NCBI GenBank assembly: GCA_902783535.1
Contig: CACZRJ010000244.1
Coordinates: 1 to 6,855 of the forward strand
Direction: 5' to 3'
DNA length: 6,855 nt
Source of the DNA: an uncultured Ruminococcus sp.
GTDB taxonomy: Bacteria; Bacillota; Clostridia; Oscillospirales; CAG-382
The notes under the pieces are model-generated. The model made no database searches, had not been told where the DNA came from, and worked only from the letters and a program-made list of their open reading frames with translations. The position numbers were made by a program, and so were the translations under genes. Of this stretch, positions 1-5,930 are shown in pieces (position 1 is the stretch's first letter; each line of letters begins with the position of its first letter).

Positions 1-611
1 AGTTCCTTGAGGTCGGCATAGTCCCACGCTTCGATCTTCTGGATCTCGTGAGAAGTGCGGAATCCTTCGAAGAAGTTCAGGAACGGAACGCGTCCCTTGA
101 TCGTCGCGAGATGCGCGACGGCGCCGAGGTCCATGATCTCCTGCTGGTTGGATTCCGCCAGCATGGCGAATCCTGTCTGACGGCAGGCATAGACGTCGGA
201 ATGGTCGCCGAAGATGTTCAGCGCATGAGACGCGACGCAGCGCGCGGAAACATGAATGACGCACGGAAGCAGTTCGCCGGCGATCTTGTACATGTTCGGG
301 ATCATCAGGAGAAGTCCCTGGGAAGCCGTGTAGGTCGTCGTCAGTGCGCCGGACGCGAGCGATCCGTGGACAGCACCGGCGGCGCCTGCTTCGGACTGCA
401 TTTCGGTCACGTGGACGCGGTCGCCGAAAATGTTCCTTGCGGGTTCGCCGAAAATGTTCTTGTCCGTCGCGGACCAGGAATCGGTCACCTCTGCCATCGG
501 GCTGGAGGGAGTGATCGGATAGATGCACGCCACTTCCGTAAACGCATACGATACATGCGCGGCAGCGGTATTGCCATCCATGGATAATTTCTTGCGGTTG
601 ATTTTGGACAT
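1..611 (-). CDS. nifJ: Pyruvate:ferredoxin (flavodoxin) oxidoreductase, N-terminal part (truncated by window edge)
   Basis: The enzyme oxidatively decarboxylates pyruvate to acetyl-CoA and CO2 in the cytoplasm, using thiamine pyrophosphate and iron-sulfur clusters and passing electrons to ferredoxin or flavodoxin. It is a central reaction of anaerobic fermentation. Only the first 203 residues of a protein that usually has about 1170-1200 are present; the rest lies beyond position 1. The visible part is the pyruvate-binding domain I. It has YPITPSSPMAE at residues 31-41, EMQSEAGAAGAVHGSL at 70-85, TTTYTASQGLLLMIPNMYKI at 91-110, SARCVASHALNIFGDHSD at 122-139 and FFEGFRTSHEIQKIE at 180-194. The Thr of YPIT and the Arg of SAR match residues that contact pyruvate in the family. 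The ATG at 611 is preceded by GGAGG (624-620) at an 8-nt spacing. An oddity is NIFGEPAR followed by NIFGD at residues 53-64, a repeated segment. The gene is transcribed divergently from the plus-strand genes. Confidence 0.96.
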   Translation of the reverse strand, partial: MSKINRKKLSMDGNTAAAHVSYAFTEVACIYPITPSSPMAEVTDSWSATDKNIFGEPARNIFGDRVHVTEMQSEAGAAGAVHGSLASGALTTTYTASQGLLLMIPNMYKIAGELLPCVIHVSARCVASHALNIFGDHSDVYACRQTGFAMLAESNQQEIMDLGAVAHLATIKGRVPFLNFFEGFRTSHEIQKIEAWDYADLKE

Positions 612-619
612 GCCATAAA

Positions 620-624
620 CCTCC
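620..624 (-). promoter_or_regulatory. Ribosome-binding site of nifJ
   Basis: GGAGG on the minus strand, 8 nt before the ATG at 611. Another ATG at 616 lies between the two, out of frame and only 3 nt from the GGAGG. It would give a different reading frame, so the spacing and the NifJ homology fix the start at 611. Confidence 0.85.
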
Positions 625-644
625 ATTTTTATGTTGTTGAAAAC

Positions 645-673
645 AGTATAGCACTCTTTTTAATTCATGTAAA
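645..673 (-). promoter_or_regulatory. SigA-type promoter for nifJ
   Basis: On the minus strand, TTTACA (673-668, 5 of 6 to the -35 consensus) is followed after exactly 17 bp by TATACT (650-645, 5 of 6 to the -10 consensus). A TG one base upstream of the -10 makes it an extended -10. Transcription should begin near 638, giving a leader of about 27 nt that holds only the ribosome-binding site. A perfect TTGACA at 697-692 lies too far upstream to pair with this -10 and is probably coincidental. Confidence 0.75.
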
Positions 674-810
674 GTCTTTCCCCTCTTTTTTTGTCAAAAA
701 AATCGGTTGTTTCCGTCCTGCGCTTCCTCCTGCCGGAGAAAGAACCGGTCTGCGCAGAGCGAAGTCCGTCCGTTCACTTTTTCTTCACTGAAAAGTTCAA
801 TCATTTTCAC

Positions 811-839
811 TTGCTTTTATCCTGCTTGTATGATATATT
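811..839 (+). promoter_or_regulatory. SigA-type promoter for the plus-strand operon
   Basis: TTGCTT (811-816, 4 of 6 to the -35 consensus) is followed by a 17-bp spacer and TATATT (834-839, 5 of 6 to the -10). A TG at 831-832 makes it an extended -10. Transcription would begin near 846, which leaves about 247 nt of leader before the first well-supported start codon at 1093. This is the only good promoter I find upstream of the three plus-strand genes. Confidence 0.68.
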
Positions 840-929
840 AATCTGTGTTTTTCAGACGAAGTCTGTTTTCAGTGCGGATTCCCCGGACGGGATCCGGCCG
901 CGGAAGGTGACATAATTCGCAGAGAAAAA

Positions 930-1034
930 TGTGGAAAAACATGTGGAAAAAGTGGAAAACTCATTTCGATTTCCGAAATTCAGCCCATCCATCCGCCCCG
1001 GTTTTCCACTTTTCCCGAAAAACCGTGTGGAAAA
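930..1034. repeat. Cluster of five GTGGAAAA octamers (DnaA-box-like)
   Basis: The octamer GTGGAAAA occurs at 931-938, 943-950, 952-959 and 1027-1034 on the plus strand, and inverted as TTTTCCAC at 1002-1009. Three copies (930-938, 942-950, 1026-1034) extend to TGTGGAAAA, whose complement TTTTCCACA differs from the DnaA-box consensus TTATCCACA at one position. The other two copies read AGTGGAAAA. Five copies in about 105 bp is far above chance. The cluster lies inside the predicted transcribed leader, so it may act as DNA (binding sites) or RNA (structure). Its function is not known from the sequence. Confidence 0.8.
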
Positions 1035-1036
1035 CC
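1000..1036 (+). repeat. 10-bp perfect inverted repeat in the leader, with competing pairings
   Basis: GGTTTTCCAC (1000-1009) pairs perfectly with GTGGAAAACC (1027-1036) across a 17-nt loop. The left arm can instead pair with GTGGAAAAC at 952-960 (9 bp, enclosing a smaller ATTTCG/CGAAAT hairpin at 963-979). Its GGTTTT can also pair with AAAACC at 1019-1024. These pairings are mutually exclusive. The hairpin ends 45 nt before the ribosome-binding site and is not followed by a T-tract, so it is not an intrinsic terminator. A regulatory role is inference. Confidence 0.6.
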
Positions 1037-1080
1037 CGAAAATAATGCAAAAAGGCTTTCAAATTATGTCAACGTACGAC

Positions 1081-1085
1081 GGAGG
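1081..1085 (+). promoter_or_regulatory. Ribosome-binding site that sets the start at 1093
   Basis: GGAGG lies 7 nt before the ATG at 1093. In the same frame there are earlier possible starts (GTG 931, ATG 1045, ATG 1066), but none has a comparable site upstream. The extra N-terminal residues would also be translated from the repeat-rich leader. Confidence 0.85.
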
Positions 1086-1092
1086 TTCAGAC

Positions 1093-1761
1093 ATGGACAG
1101 CGAAGAAAGATCCGGATACGCGGAGCAGCCCGAATCCAAAGGTTTCCGCGTCGTCAAGAATATCTTCAAGGGCCTTCTTTTCAGTGCGTCGGCAGTCGTC
1201 TGGATCCTCGTCTTCTGGCTGATCATCAGCACGCGGGAGCCGTCCTTCTACAAGAAGATGATCTTTACGGACCGGACGCGCGAAGCGGCCGCGGCCGCAG
1301 AGAATTATCAGGTCTGGCAGGTGCACGTCCGGACCTGGATGAACTACGACAACAGCATTTCCGTTTCGAACGTCTGGTATTCGGAAGACACGCAGGAACT
1401 TGAGATCGGGTTCCGGTTCAACACGAAACTGCTCCGGACAAAGGACGAAAACGGGAACAGCGTCGAGAACACCGTTCTCTACAGTCTGACGGACGGAGAC
1501 GGCCATGCATACGAACCCGTGAACGTTGAAGAGACCGTCATCGGCAGATACCACTACTACAGGGTGTGCTACTCGAACGTGTCCCTTCCCCTGTCGGCCG
1601 ACCGGTCGTCCGGCCCCGTCCTGACGCTTTCCTGGACGCGCTCGTCGGACGGAGAGCCGCTTGCATATTATTACGACAAGAACGGAGTCAAAATTAACGA
1701 CGCGGAACTCGTGATCTACAACGCGGACACGGTCGTTCAGCAGGTTGAATTTGAAACATAG
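1093..1761 (+). CDS. Single-pass membrane protein with extracytoplasmic domain, function unknown
   Basis: The protein has 222 residues and I do not recognise its family. Residues 1-27 form a charged, probably cytoplasmic N-terminus (R19, K22, K26 just before the membrane). Residues 28-46 are a strongly hydrophobic segment with two Trp, without a signal-peptidase or lipobox site. About 175 residues then follow, which the positive-inside rule places outside the membrane. That part has alternating hydrophobic/polar stretches rich in Tyr, Val and Ser (for example residues 89-115 and 150-165), suggesting a beta-sandwich fold of the kind seen in small Firmicute surface proteins. An Ala run (65-69) sits in the membrane-proximal linker. 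The start at 1093 is chosen from the GGAGG at 1081. It is the first gene of a three-gene run, 41 bp before the next, so the two membrane proteins may work together. Confidence 0.85.
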   Translation: MDSEERSGYAEQPESKGFRVVKNIFKGLLFSASAVVWILVFWLIISTREPSFYKKMIFTDRTREAAAAAENYQVWQVHVRTWMNYDNSISVSNVWYSEDTQELEIGFRFNTKLLRTKDENGNSVENTVLYSLTDGDGHAYEPVNVEETVIGRYHYYRVCYSNVSLPLSADRSSGPVLTLSWTRSSDGEPLAYYYDKNGVKINDAELVIYNADTVVQQVEFET

Positions 1762-1802
1762 TCACTGATATCGATTTCGAACAAGCGAAAGGAAACAAAC
1801 GA

Positions 1803-3032
1803 ATGAGAAAGGATAACATTGTCATACGTAAAAAAAGCGGAGGCTTCATGACGGCGGGACTGATCTTTCTCGGATGCCTGATCGTCGGCCTGTTTGTCGC
1901 GGCGCTCAGATTCTTCCCATTCGGGCCGGATACAGAGCCTCTGCGTCTGATCCTGACCATCGCCGGCGCTTCCGTGGCCGCCGTCGGACTGATCGGATAT
2001 ATCATCTCCCTCGTCCGCGGCATCAAGCCGAAAGACGCGCTGATCATCACGAACAAGGGATTCACGAATCTGCTGATCGGCGGGAAGGACGGCGTGTACG
2101 TCGACTGGATCCAGGTCCGTTCCCTTCGCATTTTCGGACTCAGGAAATCTCCTACGCTCGGGATCACGCTCGCGGATGAAAACGGGTATCTTTCGATGCT
2201 TGACGGCAAGGATCTCCGCGAAGCCGAGTACAGCCGTTCCGTCGGCCTTCCCGTGATCTCCATCGCGCAGAAGGACGTCAAGACCGATATCGAAGAACTG
2301 AAAAACATGTTCTCCAGAATGGTCAAGGGCGCAATTTCGTGGGAAAACTACATGCGGCAGGAAAAAAGAAAGGAAGCCGTCGAGACCGGATCCGAAGCAG
2401 TCTCCGACCCGGTTCCGGCATCCGGCAGCGCTCCCGAAAAGCCGCAGTACAAATCGTTCGCCGAACGCCGCCGCGAAGCCGAGATGCGCGACAGTGCCTT
2501 CAAATCCGGTGAAAAAGACCCGAAACACTATACCCAGTCCGTTCTCTTCCCTGACGAAGACGATCAGGAACCGGTTCCGGCTCCTTCCGGCAGGCGTTCC
2601 CTTTTCGGAGAGGACGCGCAGAGCGAAGAACCGGCTGTGACGGCTGCACCCGCCGGAACGGACGACATCCGCGAATACACGGCCGGGCCTTCCGACGACG
2701 GTAAAGATCCATACGGCACCTTCATTCCCGACGACGATATGGAAGAGATCCCCGCGGACGCTGATCCTGAGGAAAGCGCGGAAAGAATACCGGCGGAAGC
2801 CGATACCGAGCCGGACGAGGAGATCATATATGAAGAAGAACCCGCTCCGAAGGCCGCCGCTTTCGGAAGCGAGGACGATGAGGACGACGGTCTGCTGTCT
2901 CTGGAAGACGACGAAGACCCGGTTCCCGTCGAAATGCCCGGCCAGGCCGGCAAAACGGCGGAAAACCCTTTCAGCGCATTTGACAAAACGGAAACCAAGG
3001 ACGCAATCACCATTCTCGATCTCGACGACTGA
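1803..3032 (+). CDS. Two-TM membrane protein with PH-like domain and long acidic disordered tail
   Basis: The protein has 409 residues. Residues 16-38 and 48-71 are two membrane segments joined by a short loop. Residues 75-165 (KPKDALIITNKGF... through YVDWIQVRSLRIFG and GITLADENGYLSML) look like the bacterial PH-like domain found after two membrane helices in STM3941-type proteins. This assignment is by pattern and moderately sure. From about residue 185 the sequence is Pro-, Ala-, Glu- and Asp-rich and probably disordered. It includes a charged RRREAE stretch (222-227), a short internal repeat (IPADAD at 316, IPAEAD at 329), acidic runs such as SEDDEDDG, and an ending in ITILDLDD. Such a tail more than doubles the usual length of the two-helix/PH-like core. 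The ATG at 1803 follows AAAGGA (1788-1793) at 9 nt. Codon use matches the neighbours. Function is unknown; a cytoplasmic docking role for the tail is a guess. Confidence 0.88.
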   Translation: MRKDNIVIRKKSGGFMTAGLIFLGCLIVGLFVAALRFFPFGPDTEPLRLILTIAGASVAAVGLIGYIISLVRGIKPKDALIITNKGFTNLLIGGKDGVYVDWIQVRSLRIFGLRKSPTLGITLADENGYLSMLDGKDLREAEYSRSVGLPVISIAQKDVKTDIEELKNMFSRMVKGAISWENYMRQEKRKEAVETGSEAVSDPVPASGSAPEKPQYKSFAERRREAEMRDSAFKSGEKDPKHYTQSVLFPDEDDQEPVPAPSGRRSLFGEDAQSEEPAVTAAPAGTDDIREYTAGPSDDGKDPYGTFIPDDDMEEIPADADPEESAERIPAEADTEPDEEIIYEEEPAPKAAAFGSEDDEDDGLLSLEDDEDPVPVEMPGQAGKTAENPFSAFDKTETKDAITILDLDD

Positions 3033-3053
3033 GCCGAGCCACCTGCTTTTTTT

Positions 3054-3058
3054 GGGGG
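3054..3058 (+). promoter_or_regulatory. Atypical ribosome-binding site (GGGGG) of the kinase gene
   Basis: A run of five G, preceded by seven T (3047-3053), stands 7 nt before the ATG at 3066 in place of the usual GGAGG. It can still pair with the 16S rRNA tail through G-U pairs. No other site lies in the 33-bp gap after the previous stop codon. Confidence 0.6.
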
Positions 3059-3065
3059 TCATCAC

Positions 3066-3905
3066 ATGAAAAGAATTCTAACCGTACAGGACATCTCCTG
3101 CGTCGGAAAATGTTCCGGCACCGTCGCCGTCCCGGTCCTTTCGGCGCTCGGCGTGGAAGCCGCGCTGCTCCCGACAGCAGTCCTTTCAACGCATACCGGG
3201 TTCAAAGGGTTTACCTTTCGGGACCTGACGGACGACATTCCGTCCATCGGCGCGCACTGGAAGGACCTCGGACTGACTTTCGAAGCGTTCTATTCCGGCT
3301 ATCTCGGATCCATCCGGCAGGTCAACATGGTCCGCGACCTTTTCACGGAGCTGAAGAGAGCGGAAGACCTGATCCTCATCGATCCGGTCATGGCCGACTA
3401 CGGAAAATTCTATACCGGATTCGGTCCGGAGTTCGCGAAGGAAATGTGCGGCCTGTGCGCGATCGCGGACGTCGTCGTTCCGAATCTGACGGAGGCATGC
3501 TTCCTCGATGAAACGCCTTTCCGGGCCGACATGCCGCTCGACGACCAGAAGGAACTCGCAAAACGTCTCGCGGCGCGTGGAATGAAAAAAATCGTCCTGA
3601 CGGGCGTGCAGACCGGTCCTGATACCATCGGCGCGATGCTTTACGATTCCGATGCCGGAACGTTCGAGATCTCCCAGACCGGAAAGATCCCCGCGGCTTT
3701 CCACGGGACCGGCGATCTGTTCGCCAGCGCGCTTCTCGGAGGCATAATGAACGGAATGTCCGTCGCCGAGTCCATGGACGTCGCCGTCGGATATATCGCG
3801 GAATGCATGCGCATCACGCTGGAGGACCCCGATCACGTGGACTACGGCGTCGAATTTGAAAAAGCCACGCCCTGGCTGCTGAAGCGTTCCGGGCTGTTCG
3901 GCTGA
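3066..3905 (+). CDS. pdxK: Pyridoxal/pyridoxamine kinase (PfkB/ribokinase superfamily)
   Basis: The enzyme phosphorylates pyridoxal, pyridoxamine or pyridoxine at the 5' hydroxyl with ATP, the salvage route to pyridoxal 5'-phosphate, in the cytoplasm. The protein has 279 residues, normal for the family. Near the N-terminus VQDISCVGKCSGT (7-19) and LPTAVLSTHTGFKG (35-48) fit the substrate-binding part. DPVMADYGKFYTGF (106-119) and VPNLTEACFL (138-147) are typical of clostridial pyridoxamine kinases. VLTGV (177-181) and the anion-hole and catalytic motif GTGD (214-217, with D217 as likely base) follow in the expected order. The start ATG is 33 bp after the previous stop, so it is probably co-transcribed with the two membrane protein genes, though nothing links their functions. 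A strong terminator follows directly. The family is certain; the preferred vitamer, and so the choice between the pdxK and pdxY symbols, is not. Confidence 0.93.
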   Translation: MKRILTVQDISCVGKCSGTVAVPVLSALGVEAALLPTAVLSTHTGFKGFTFRDLTDDIPSIGAHWKDLGLTFEAFYSGYLGSIRQVNMVRDLFTELKRAEDLILIDPVMADYGKFYTGFGPEFAKEMCGLCAIADVVVPNLTEACFLDETPFRADMPLDDQKELAKRLAARGMKKIVLTGVQTGPDTIGAMLYDSDAGTFEISQTGKIPAAFHGTGDLFASALLGGIMNGMSVAESMDVAVGYIAECMRITLEDPDHVDYGVEFEKATPWLLKRSGLFG

Positions 3906-3917
3906 TAAGTGACTGAC

Positions 3918-3970
3918 AAAAAAACAGTGTGATTTGCCGCAAAACGAGCAGATCACACTGTTCTTTTTTT
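3918..3970. terminator. Bidirectional intrinsic terminator between convergent operons
   Basis: AACAGTGTGAT (3923-3933) pairs perfectly with ATCACACTGTT (3952-3962), an 11-bp stem. The 18-nt loop can pair further inside (TGC/GCA and CG/CG with one bulge). On the plus strand the stem runs into TTCTTTTTTT (3961-3970), ending the kinase transcript. On the minus strand the seven A at 3918-3924 become a T-tract, ending the five-gene minus-strand cluster whose last stop codon is at 4012. One hairpin therefore insulates both convergent operons. Confidence 0.93.
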
Positions 3971-4011
3971 CTTTGAAACGGGAATGCATTCCTGCCGCCG
4001 GTACGCGCAAC

Positions 4012-4761
4012 TCACCCGAAGGCTTCGAAAGCGGCGATGACTCTGAACATGTCCTCGGAGAAAAGATCCCGCCCGTACGCATCGAGAAATACGTCCGCAT
4101 ACCGGTCCGTTTTGAGATTGTATTCGAGCGACCAGACCGCCCAGTACAGATCGATGTGTCTGTCGCCGAGCCCGGCCATCGAAAGGTCGACGAACGAGCT
4201 GAACCGCCCGTTCTTCTGCATGACGTTCGGAAGGCACGCGTCTCCGTGGATCAGCGTATCGCACTTCAGATGATGCTTTCCTTCCTGCATGACCTTCCAG
4301 GCTTCCTCTTTGGATGAACAGCGCCATGCCTGCGTGTACACGGACGGGTCATAGAATCCCCCGGAATCGGGTCCTTCCGCAGACGCCGCGTAGCGGGCGT
4401 AACGGCTGGAAACAGGGATATGCGGATCCGCGGGATGTGCGTGAAGCGTTCTGAGCGCGTCCGCGAGCGTCCTGCATGCGCGAACGGGATCGCGCAGATC
4501 CTTCGTCATGTCTTCCCCGTCCGCTCTGCGGGTCACCAGGTAGTCTCTGTCCAGCGTAATATACCGGACGGCTTCCGGGCCGAGTCCGAACCGATGAAAC
4601 AGGCGCGTCATCCGGTACTCTCGTTCGAGTTCGCCCGGCGCGTCGCATTTTACGAAAAATCCCTTGCAGGTTTCGAACGACTTCGCATTCGAATGCCCGC
4701 TCCTGTCGACCGGTTCCGATTCCCCGATATACGGACGGAGTTCTTCAGGCAGTCTGTTCAT
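4012..4761 (-). CDS. APH(3')-like phosphotransferase (aminoglycoside phosphotransferase family)
   Basis: The protein has 249 residues and the fold of the aminoglycoside/choline kinase family, which transfers the ATP gamma-phosphate to a hydroxyl of a small molecule. The catalytic loop is HGDACLPNV (172-180, D174 as catalytic base, N179 as metal ligand). The metal-binding segment is FVDLSMAGLGDRHIDLYWAVWSL (190-212, D192). K38 in FFVK and E47 in ELEREY are the likely ATP-positioning pair. The order and the GLGDRHIDL stretch are closest to APH(3') enzymes, which are usually about 264 residues. DLS stands where resistance enzymes commonly have DLG. The start is the ATG at 4761 with GGAGG at 4771-4767; a GTG at 4767 overlaps that site and is rejected. 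It is the last gene of the cluster, 26 bp after the second transporter gene. Real aminoglycoside activity cannot be judged; another small hydroxyl-bearing substrate is possible. Confidence 0.85.
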   Translation of the reverse strand: MNRLPEELRPYIGESEPVDRSGHSNAKSFETCKGFFVKCDAPGELEREYRMTRLFHRFGLGPEAVRYITLDRDYLVTRRADGEDMTKDLRDPVRACRTLADALRTLHAHPADPHIPVSSRYARYAASAEGPDSGGFYDPSVYTQAWRCSSKEEAWKVMQEGKHHLKCDTLIHGDACLPNVMQKNGRFSSFVDLSMAGLGDRHIDLYWAVWSLEYNLKTDRYADVFLDAYGRDLFSEDMFRVIAAFEAFG

Positions 4762-4766
4762 GTGCA

Positions 4767-4771
4767 CCTCC
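4767..4771 (-). promoter_or_regulatory. Ribosome-binding site that sets the kinase start
   Basis: GGAGG on the minus strand, 5 nt before the ATG at 4761. The in-frame GTG starting at 4767 overlaps the last base of this site, which makes it unusable as a start. Confidence 0.8.
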
Positions 4772-4787
4772 AGATCAAATCTTTATT

Positions 4788-5351
4788 TCATACGCCGTAC
4801 GCGATCACGCCTGCGACGCCGGCGATGCAGATCAGGAGAATCGGAGAAATGCCGTTTTTCCAGATCAGCTTCGAGCCGAAATAGACGGTTCCGAGGACAG
4901 CCGTCAGGATCACAGCGGTATAATCGACGGCGATCTCGGTAAAGCTTCCGATGCAGTTCGTCAGGATCATGAAGACGCCCGTCGCGAGGATGACGCCGAT
5001 CACGCAGGATGTCAGCGCGCCGAGCATCGACTGAACGGCTCCCTTTTCGACCAGTTTTTTCAGCAGAACCGTCAGAAGAATGACGATCAGAAACGCCGGA
5101 AGAATGACGGCGGCCGTCGCGATCACCGCACCCGGGACACCGGCCTTGACGCTGCCGATGTACGTGGCCATATTGACCATGATGGGGCCGGGCGTACTCT
5201 CGCTGACTGCGATGATATATGCGAGCTTTTCTTCTTCGATCCATCCGTAGGAAAGCACGACCTCCCGGATCAGAGGAATGGCGCCGTAACCGCCGCCGAA
5301 GGAAAACAGCCCGATTTCGAGAAAGCCGGCCAGAAGTTCGAGAAGGATCAT
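4788..5351 (-). CDS. Chromate transporter family protein, second subunit of a short-chain CHR pair
   Basis: The protein has 187 residues, one CHR domain, and is mostly membrane segments. LFSFGGGYGAIPLI (15-28) and SESTPGPIMVNMATYIG (50-66) are the two signature motifs of the family. Hydrophobic stretches follow at about 72-98, 108-131, 144-159 and 167-186. Short-chain CHR proteins are encoded as adjacent pairs (as in Bacillus ywrA/ywrB) and are thought to work together to expel chromate, acting like the two halves of the longer ChrA. The ATG at 5351 overlaps the stop of the preceding gene (ATGA, 5351-5348), and GGAGG at 5363-5359 lies inside that gene's end. This supports translational coupling and rules out the TTG at 5378. 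Chromate as substrate is a family-level assumption; many members are untested. Confidence 0.92.
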   Translation of the reverse strand: MILLELLAGFLEIGLFSFGGGYGAIPLIREVVLSYGWIEEEKLAYIIAVSESTPGPIMVNMATYIGSVKAGVPGAVIATAAVILPAFLIVILLTVLLKKLVEKGAVQSMLGALTSCVIGVILATGVFMILTNCIGSFTEIAVDYTAVILTAVLGTVYFGSKLIWKNGISPILLICIAGVAGVIAYGV

Positions 5352-5920
5352 TTCGGTTCCTCCTTCCCTTTCCGGCAACGGATCAGATATGCGATCAGTC
5401 CGGCCACGGCCGCGGCCGCCATCAGCGCGATCGTCGAAACGCGCAGCGCGAAAATATTGATCGCCATCATGGCGGAAGCCGCGATCGAGAGAATGACGAT
5501 CGTCAGCGGCTCCTTTTTCATTTTACGGATCATCCTGACCGCCGCGCCGACGATCAGGATTCCGACGGCGATCTTGATCCCGCGGAACGCGCTCGCGACC
5601 CATTTGATTTCAAGAAAGCGGTCAAGAAAGAATGATATGAGCAGGATGATCAGGAACGACGGAAGCACGACGCCGAAAGTCGCCGCCAGTGCGCCCGGCA
5701 GTCCCTTTTTCTTGTAGCCGATATACGTCGCGCAGTTGATCGCGATCGGTCCCGGCGTGGATTCGGCGATCACCGTGATCCTCATCATTTCATCGTGCGT
5801 GATCCATTCCTTCCGGGTGACGCAGATGCGTTCGATCAGGGAAAGCATCGCATAGCCGCCGCCGAATGTGAACAGGCCGATTTTTGAAAACGTCAGGAAC
5901 AGTTCGAGAATGAGTTTCAT
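5348..5920 (-). CDS. Chromate transporter family protein, first subunit of a short-chain CHR pair
   Basis: The protein has 190 residues and one CHR domain. LFTFGGGYAMLSLIE (16-30) and AESTPGPIAINCATYIGY (52-69) are the family motifs, matching those of its partner at the same positions. Membrane stretches lie at about 75-100, 115-130, 139-157 and 160-180, and the C-terminus is basic then acidic (RCRKGKEEPK), likely cytoplasmic. The two subunits are clearly paralogous but diverged, as in other two-gene CHR transporters where they are expected to insert in opposite orientations. The start is the ATG at 5920, with GAAGG (5931-5927) 6 nt upstream. The adjacent GTG at 5923 leaves only 3 nt of spacing. 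The preceding gene ends 10 bp upstream, and this one overlaps the next by 4 bp, so the set is almost surely one transcript. Confidence 0.92.
   Translation of the reverse strand: MKLILELFLTFSKIGLFTFGGGYAMLSLIERICVTRKEWITHDEMMRITVIAESTPGPIAINCATYIGYKKKGLPGALAATFGVVLPSFLIILLISFFLDRFLEIKWVASAFRGIKIAVGILIVGAAVRMIRKMKKEPLTIVILSIAASAMMAINIFALRVSTIALMAAAAVAGLIAYLIRCRKGKEEPK
5359..5363 (-). promoter_or_regulatory. Ribosome-binding site inside the upstream transporter gene
   Basis: GGAGG on the minus strand, 7 nt before the ATG at 5351 and within the last codons of the preceding gene. It sets the ATGA-overlapping start of the second CHR subunit. Confidence 0.82.
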
Positions 5921-5930
5921 CACTTACCTT

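Larger units (their letters stand above)
612..1092. other. Divergent intergenic and leader region (481 bp)
   Basis: This noncoding stretch separates nifJ from the plus-strand genes. It contains the nifJ promoter (645-673), the plus-strand promoter (811-839) and a leader of about 247 nt with GTGGAAAA repeats (930-1036). Between the two promoters (about 698-810) I see no recognisable element beyond a weak 6-bp inverted repeat, CTGCGC at 718-723 with GCGCAG at 752-757. Just after the predicted plus-strand start is a small hairpin, CAGAC-GAA-GTCTG (853-865), followed by TTTT. A second hairpin pairs 875-883 with 889-896, with one bulged T. Neither matches a riboswitch class I know. Frames open from the TTG at 691 and the GTG at 931 have low-complexity or non-protein-like content and better downstream starts exist. 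Confidence 0.7.

Noticed and set aside
48..587. 179-codon open frame on the plus strand
   Set aside because: Antisense to the unmistakable nifJ coding sequence.
853..869. Intrinsic terminator at the start of the plus-strand leader
   Set aside because: The stem is only 5 bp with a 3-nt loop and TTTTC follows, which is too weak to call.
691..915. Possible small protein of 74 residues from a TTG start
   Set aside because: It starts in an A/T run, overlaps the plus-strand promoter (811-839), and has no ribosome-binding site or recognisable features.
931..1092. 54-residue N-terminal extension of the first plus-strand protein from GTG 931
   Set aside because: The extension is translated from the GTGGAAAA repeats, has no ribosome-binding site, and a GGAGG sits exactly before the ATG at 1093.
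1285..1300. GCGGCCGCGGCCGC repeat
   Set aside because: It encodes the Ala run of the membrane protein and is explained by GC-rich Ala codons.
1737..3065. 442-codon open frame on the minus strand
   Set aside because: It lies wholly opposite the acidic-tailed membrane protein gene. The translation is Arg/Phe/Val-rich without domain features, and the plus-strand gene has membrane helices, a ribosome-binding site and operon context.
3186..4100. 304-codon open frame on the minus strand
   Set aside because: Antisense to the pyridoxal kinase gene; it also runs through the terminator hairpin. No family features.
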